64,000 nt of DNA from Anarhynchus alexandrinus (lineage: Eukaryota; Chordata; Aves; Charadriiformes; Charadriidae), in NCBI GenBank assembly GCA_008711295.1, contig VUYV01000015.1, positions 7,499,178 through 7,563,177 of the forward strand, written 5' to 3'. The notes beneath the pieces were generated by a model that searched no databases, was not told the DNA's origin, and saw only the letters and a program-made list of their open reading frames with translations. This document shows, in pieces, positions 58,911-64,000 of this stretch. The translations under genes and the position numbers were made by a program. Position 1 is the first letter of the stretch; each line of letters starts with the position of its first letter.

Positions 58911-59516
58911 ATGCAATGTCAGCCCATCAACGGCTTTGCTTTAGAAGACATGAAATGCAGAGACCCTGACTATGTTGTAGGGTTGATGGGGCCCCATGTC
59001 TACTCAGGTATGCCTCTTCCACAGAAGTCAAGGGCATTATTGAGGGCTAATGGTAGAAAACCCCCAATGGCTCAGGTCACAGCTTTGCAACCCTTTTTGA
59101 TAAACAGCCAGCAGGTCAGGGCTTACAGACCCCTTCCAAGAGCACAGAAGACAGGTCCTCTGGGAGCTCCTCCTGGACACAAGATCCAGCGTGGTCACCA
59201 CCCAGCTGCTTCCAAGGGGATGAAGTACAGGACATCAGCCGATGTCTATGTCTATGTCCACCTTTGGGTGTGGAGAGAAGCAAAACAAGGTCAGCAGGAG
59301 CACGGTTGTGTTTCACTGCCTCGTAGCACTGCCAGCAGCCATCTGTGCAAGGGAGGACGCAGCACGGTGTGCTCGCCACCGCGACTCAAGGTGAAAGCTG
59401 GAGCCGTTGCTCGCGACACTCACAGTACGACACTTCAAAGTGCTTCACATACAATAATGACCAAAGCCCCCATGAGTGGACCACACTACAGTCCAGCAAA
59501 CCAGACTACAAGTTAA
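58911..59516 (+). other. Unidentified 201-codon open frame
   Basis: This is the longest gap-free, non-duplicated ORF in the window. It is rich in Pro, Gln, Ser and Thr, with no hydrophobic segment, motif or family that I can recognise. No splice signals or poly-A signal could be tied to it. The composition (many CCA, CAG and ACC codons) looks like GC-rich non-coding DNA read in frame, so I do not call it a gene. Confidence 0.15.
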
Positions 59517-59660
59517 GTTTTCAATTTGGCCTTAAATGAATTTGCCGAATTGGTACCTCTGACGTCAAGTGGAAGTGAATTCCGCAAATCTCAATCTATT
59601 TTATAGGGAAGAACTATTGATTTTTTTATTGTCTTACTTTGTTTTTTCCAGCTCTCCCCT
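59440..59660. repeat. Possible ancient repeat relic
   Basis: CTTCAAAGTGCTTCACATAC at about 59432, followed by GTGGAAGTGAATTCCGCAAA near 59567, resembles old sauropsid repeat or LINE-antisense text (CTCAAAGTGCTTTACAAA; TGGCAGTGAGTTCCACA). The similarity is only partial, the ends are not visible and a chance match is possible. Confidence 0.25.
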
Positions 59661-60450
59661 CCCAGCTCCCACCTTCAGTGGGATTGAATGCTTTGATTTA
59701 AGAGAGGCTGTTTAGTGCAAGAGACCCTCTTGGTGGCGAATTAGAGGATGGCTTGCCCCGTACATCCTAGCAGTCAGGCGGCAGAGAAGTGCTTATCCAT
59801 CACCCGCACACACGGCGTTTACAATACAATTATACCCTTCCAGCCGGTAGCTGGGGCTGCTGACAGCCTCCAATGCCACTCCGATGCCAGTTAATACGTG
59901 GATCTGGCCCCTAAGAAGCCAAATCCATCAGTGCCACCCCGCGTTCAGCGTGCCACCGAGGGAGCAGCGTGAGGCGTGCCTGAGCTCGGCTGTATTTTAG
60001 AGCTCTGCGACGAGATGAAATCACTGGGGTTTGAAGGGCAGTGGCTAACTTTGTGCTTGCTTGCAGGGACTATCGCCCATGTTTCTTTTTGGTTCTGAAA
60101 CAGAGCAGGGCTCTTCCTGAAGAAATAATTTGCAGTTTCTCTTAAAGCCTCCTCTAGCTACAGGAAAGTCACTTCTGACTGGGAAGTAGCATCTGCTCCA
60201 ATGTCTTTCCCATCCTACAGCAAAAGGCAATGACTTTTATGCAGAAACATAAGGTTATCCTTGATGCTCACCCTCACTCTGTGTTTTGGAGGCTCACAGT
60301 GACATCTTCTCTCCACTGCACGTCTTTCTCCAACAGAACCCCACTCTCTGATGGAGTAGACCGGCACCTGCAGGTGGTCATGTGTGAATCACCTTTTCCT
60401 GGCAAAGTCTGTCTACCCCAGCAAATCACTTCTGGCATCTGACTGGATGC
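59661..60450. other. Non-coding spacer
   Basis: Moderately CpG-containing sequence at 59730-59970 is below island density. No gene or repeat is seen. Confidence 0.5.
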
Positions 60451-60664
60451 AAGATGGACATTAGGAAAAATTTATTCACCAAAAGGGTTATCAAACATTG
60501 GATCAGGCTGCCCAGTGAAGCAGTGGAATCGCCATCCCTGGAGGCATTTAAAAGATGGGTAGATGTGGTGCTGAGGGACACGGGTTTGGCAGTGTTAGGT
60601 TGATGGTTGGAGTCGATGATCTTAAAGGTCCCTTCCAACCTAGATGATTCTATGGTTCTGTGAA
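60451..60664 (+). mobile_element. CR1 3' fragment, TAGATGTGG subfamily
   Basis: AGATGGACATTAGGAAAAAT starts the match, followed by CCAAAAGGGTTATCAAACAT, GGCTGCCCAGTGAAGCAGTG, CCATCCCTGGAGGCATTTAA and GTAGATGTGGTGCTGAGGGA. It ends ATTCTATGGTTCTGTGA. It is the same subfamily as 13390-13506 and 45374-45597. Its 5' end is truncated within the ORF2 end. Moderate divergence is seen in the last octamer. Confidence 0.95.
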
Positions 60665-63600
60665 TCTGTCGGTCACTCTGGGGGAAGAGCCCTTTGCTTC
60701 TGTGGCTTCAGATAACAGTGTTGATAATGTTGCTGTGCTCAGTCTCTGCATGCTTGGTGTGTGACTCAAGCAACTCGGAGTTTCCAAGGGTCAATGTGTA
60801 ACCAAGCAGTAGAAGCCAACAAAGGTCTGCAACTGTGGTAGCTGAAGGTACATGCGAAGCACAGAGGACTTAAAACAAATGTGTATCATTATAGAACTGC
60901 AGATCTGTTTCCTAAAAGAAATGTAGTCTGTCCATCTCTCTGTTACAGGAAATTCCAATACACTCCTTTGAGATCCAATAAAGAAAAAAAGTTAAGCAAT
61001 TCTCACCTTTATCACTCCTGGAACCAACTTCCTTTTTAAAGCCTTCCTCTTGCTGAAGCTGCCAGAGGAATGAAGTTTCATCTACTGGGACTAAAAAAAT
61101 GAACCTTTGCTGCTTGGAAATAAGTCAAATCTATAGCTGGGATAGACATATTTGACAAAAAATAATTTTACTGAAGGGACCAAAATTATTCATGATGTCA
61201 GGAACACCTGCACCACATGTATAGAAAAAGAAAAAAAAAGCCCAAACAATCTATTTGAAAAAAAATATTTAGTTTTTCATTTTAAAATCATATTTTTAGT
61301 CTCTTTCTTAACAAAACCCTGAAGATTTCATAAAGATTAAATAACTTCTGAAATAAACATCTCATTTTGTATTGACCAAAAATATTCAGTCTTGACTTGA
61401 CCTATAACATTTCTTTTCTTCCTTTTAATCAAAATAATGGAAAAAAATTGACCTGGACAGAAGCTTCTCCGATACTTGTCCTAGCCAAAACCCCTCGGCC
61501 CATTATTTGTTCAAATTTTTTCAACCAGGCAGGGAAGATACATATCTGCTGGACAGTGAGTCACGGTCTCTATTTAGCCATAACAAGTTGAAGTCTGGGG
61601 CTGAAACCTCACCTCCTGGGAAGCTCCTGGAAAATTTGCCGCTAACATTGGAGAAGCCAGAACATCGTCACAGCCTTTAATCTTGCTCTTCGATGTACAA
61701 AAAGCTGTTCATACCATTCAAAGCAGTCAGTTTTCCCAATAGACTCCCAATGAGATGGGTCGTCCACGGAGCTGGGGGAGACCCTTAGCATCTCCCATCC
61801 ACCATTTTATCTGTGTGGCTTAGTGAGGGCTCACCTCTGGAGGCCTGTGTTCAAACCAGACTTTAAGTCAAAGCTAATGAAACATCTAGATGCTTCATGT
61901 GAGCCAAGTATGTGGAAAGCAGCGCTGGTATTATGGCATGCACAGCCTGAGTTCCAGCATAAGCAGAGATTTTTTAGCTCTGTGTATGCTACTCATCAGC
62001 GTGATCCAAAATAGAAGACCTTCTAGTGCCTTCATTCTGAGCATCTTGGAGTTTACAAAAGGTGACAAATGAAGCCTCATATCTTCTGTATCCATAAATA
62101 TCGGGTTGCCCAGTGTTTGTAACCTGGTCACTGGAAGCCTTGAGACAGCCCCAACTCAAATACTTTAAGCAGAAGAGTGATTCTGGAATAAGAGTAGCAA
62201 ATCAAAAGAATAAAATGCCTCTAGTTTTTACGGTGGTGATCAGACTTAATGAAATTAATGTTTGTTAAAGCAGTGCGGACACAGAAAGCACGTGTGCTGC
62301 AGGCTCACCAAACTCTGAGGTGCTCTTCCACAACCTGAGCTCTGCGTTACAGCCAGCCCAGGTCACGGACTCAGCCCAGACCCAGGGGCTTTCCTGCCTG
62401 ACACCCCATTAGACCTACTCAGAGGATTGCTAGTGCTGCCTTTGCTGCGACACCCTGCTTTGCTTTTTGCTTTCTTGTACACAGTCATTTACCTTTAGAA
62501 ATGTGTCTTATAAATTAGTGTATGTGAGCCACTTGTATTTGTGCTTGTGGAACCAGTGTTACTAAAGACACCAGCTAACCCTAATTTGATTCATTCCAAA
62601 ATGGAATATCCTCCTCTACGAAATCAGTGATGCTGTTAGTTTCTCTAATAACACCAGCAGGGACCATCCAAGCTGTCCTCCCTGATGCCCTTGTCCTGGT
62701 TTGAGACAGACCTCATGGGATGTGCTGAGGGTGGGGTGCGCACCCAACTCATCTAACATGACCTTCCACTTCAGGCACATCGAGGAGTAACCAAGGTTTC
62801 AGCTTCCTGTCCATAGCATGGAGGTGGAAGATGATGAAGATCTCTAGAGGAAAAACCTTTTTGCAACTCAGTTAATCAAAACCTCCACCTCTGGACCTCA
62901 GGTATGTCCACCTAGCAGCCTACAGCAGAGTGCAGACATGGAAGCAAATATGAGGAAAAGTCTACTCTGACACCAAAAATGGTGTGGCTTTGGCAGCAGT
63001 GGGCTTTGTCGGGGCTGACCTGGCTCACCCAAGGTGCTCATATACCGAGATGGGTTGCTGCAGACTGCACATAAATACTTTCAGATGAGGATGCCAAAGA
63101 TCCTTCCCTTTTCCCACCATCACCTGTGATCTTCAGATATCCCGTTTTGAGCCCTGGACCCGGCCGCAGCTCTGGAGTGTTGCAAGGCTGCAGATAGAAC
63201 CACAGTGATTTCCTTAAATCAACTGGAAAGGGATGAGGAATAACAGAATAATTGAACCCAAAAGCTGAGGTTCTTCATGCAGCCATCCTTCCTGAGAACT
63301 GCATCCATGGGGGGCTTGGCCACCAGCCAACCCTTACGAGGTACAGTTTCAGGCACTGGTGGATGCCAGGGAGCAGGTGGACGGGGCAGGAGAGCAAGCC
63401 AGGAGTTTTCCAGGTCAGCCCTTCTGCTCTAGTTCTGCACTGTTGTAGCTAATACAAGTTTTGCCAGTTATTTCACCAGGGAAAAGCATAGATCTTTTTG
63501 TTGGCTGACATTTCTGGCAGTAGTTACAAATTGTCTTCTGAAATAGCTGGAGAGGTGTAAGGTCTCAGACGTCAGCCGTTTGATGCTATTCCTTCAACTC

Positions 63601-64000
63601 TGATCCCGGACCTGCCCTTGGACACCCCCCCCTCGCTGCTCCAGCACCGCGTGGGTCGCTCCAACTCCTGCCTCAAGCGTCGGCTTTCCCCGCTCTAAAA
63701 TCAGTTTCAAATTCTTCACTACCTCCTAGAGATCAAGCGGCACTTAATAATTAATACTCTGGATGCTCTCAAATCATCTGACAAAGGAGCCAGCACAAAA
63801 TCACACTGTTACGGTCATTGCCACTGGTTTGGATTTTGAAGGATGGGTCCTGCCTGATGCAGATTTTCCAGAGCAGATTAGACTTGACATGTTTTCTCGT
63901 ATGAGTAAGTCTTCTCGTCTGTGTGGAGCAAAGCTTAAAAATCGTTATTTACTTTGTACAGTGTTGACATCCCAACAGAGACCTGTACACGCAGTCTCAG
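60665..64000. other. Non-coding to the window end
   Basis: Positions 61120-61460 are AT-rich with several A runs. Positions 63600-63700 have higher GC and CpG. Frames of 60-66 codons are unrecognised. I see no gene, RNA or repeat that I can name, and whatever follows the window cannot be inferred. Confidence 0.5.

Overview
This window looks like non-coding nuclear DNA from a bird, probably a neoavian. The main evidence is a set of CR1 LINE fragments ending in the avian-type 3' terminus (ATTCTATGATTCTATGA-like), on a background of very old, decayed CR1 and MIR-like pieces shared with other amniotes. I see no bacterial-style gene packing, no operons, no tRNA or rRNA gene, and no recognisable ERV. 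I could not identify any protein-coding gene with confidence. Most open frames are 60-130 codons, overlap on both strands and resemble no family I know, so the window is best read as intergenic or intronic DNA.

Layout. 1-10,600: single-copy AT-rich DNA with a young minus-strand CR1 (1988-2316), an unidentified 181-codon minus-strand ORF followed by an A-rich tract and a one-base gap, an ancient CR1 (about 4225-4712) and small CR1 tails. 10,660-18,000: a CpG-rich tract followed by a 3.1-kb segment present twice (11607-14731 and 14876-18003) at a constant offset of 3269 bp. The copies are separated by a 142-bp partial third copy with single Ns at both joints, which suggests unmerged haplotypes in the assembly. 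18,000-31,200: TG-rich DNA, an 18-bp and a 21-bp minisatellite (the latter running into a 958-bp N gap), two well-preserved plus-strand CR1 copies, MIR-like SINE relics, a minus-strand CR1 and a long ancient CR1 body (about 29,420-31,175).

31,200-64,000: mostly single-copy DNA with several AT-rich, homeodomain-site-rich blocks that look like conserved non-coding elements. Further old CR1 relics lie at 41,640-42,010, 42,960-43,165, 46,905-47,185 and 52,343-52,530, and younger CR1 copies at 45,374-45,597 and 60,451-60,664. A (CCCTT)n array that is strongly G-rich on the minus strand lies at 53,056-53,119.

Nothing here supports a set of genes acting together. The notable points are the duplicated segment and its gap signature, CpG-rich islands without a recognised gene, a few weak exon or retrocopy candidates, the layering of CR1 generations, and possible regulatory blocks. 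CR1 calls rest on recognising consensus motifs by eye. Conserved-element and exon calls are inference and need alignment or RNA data.
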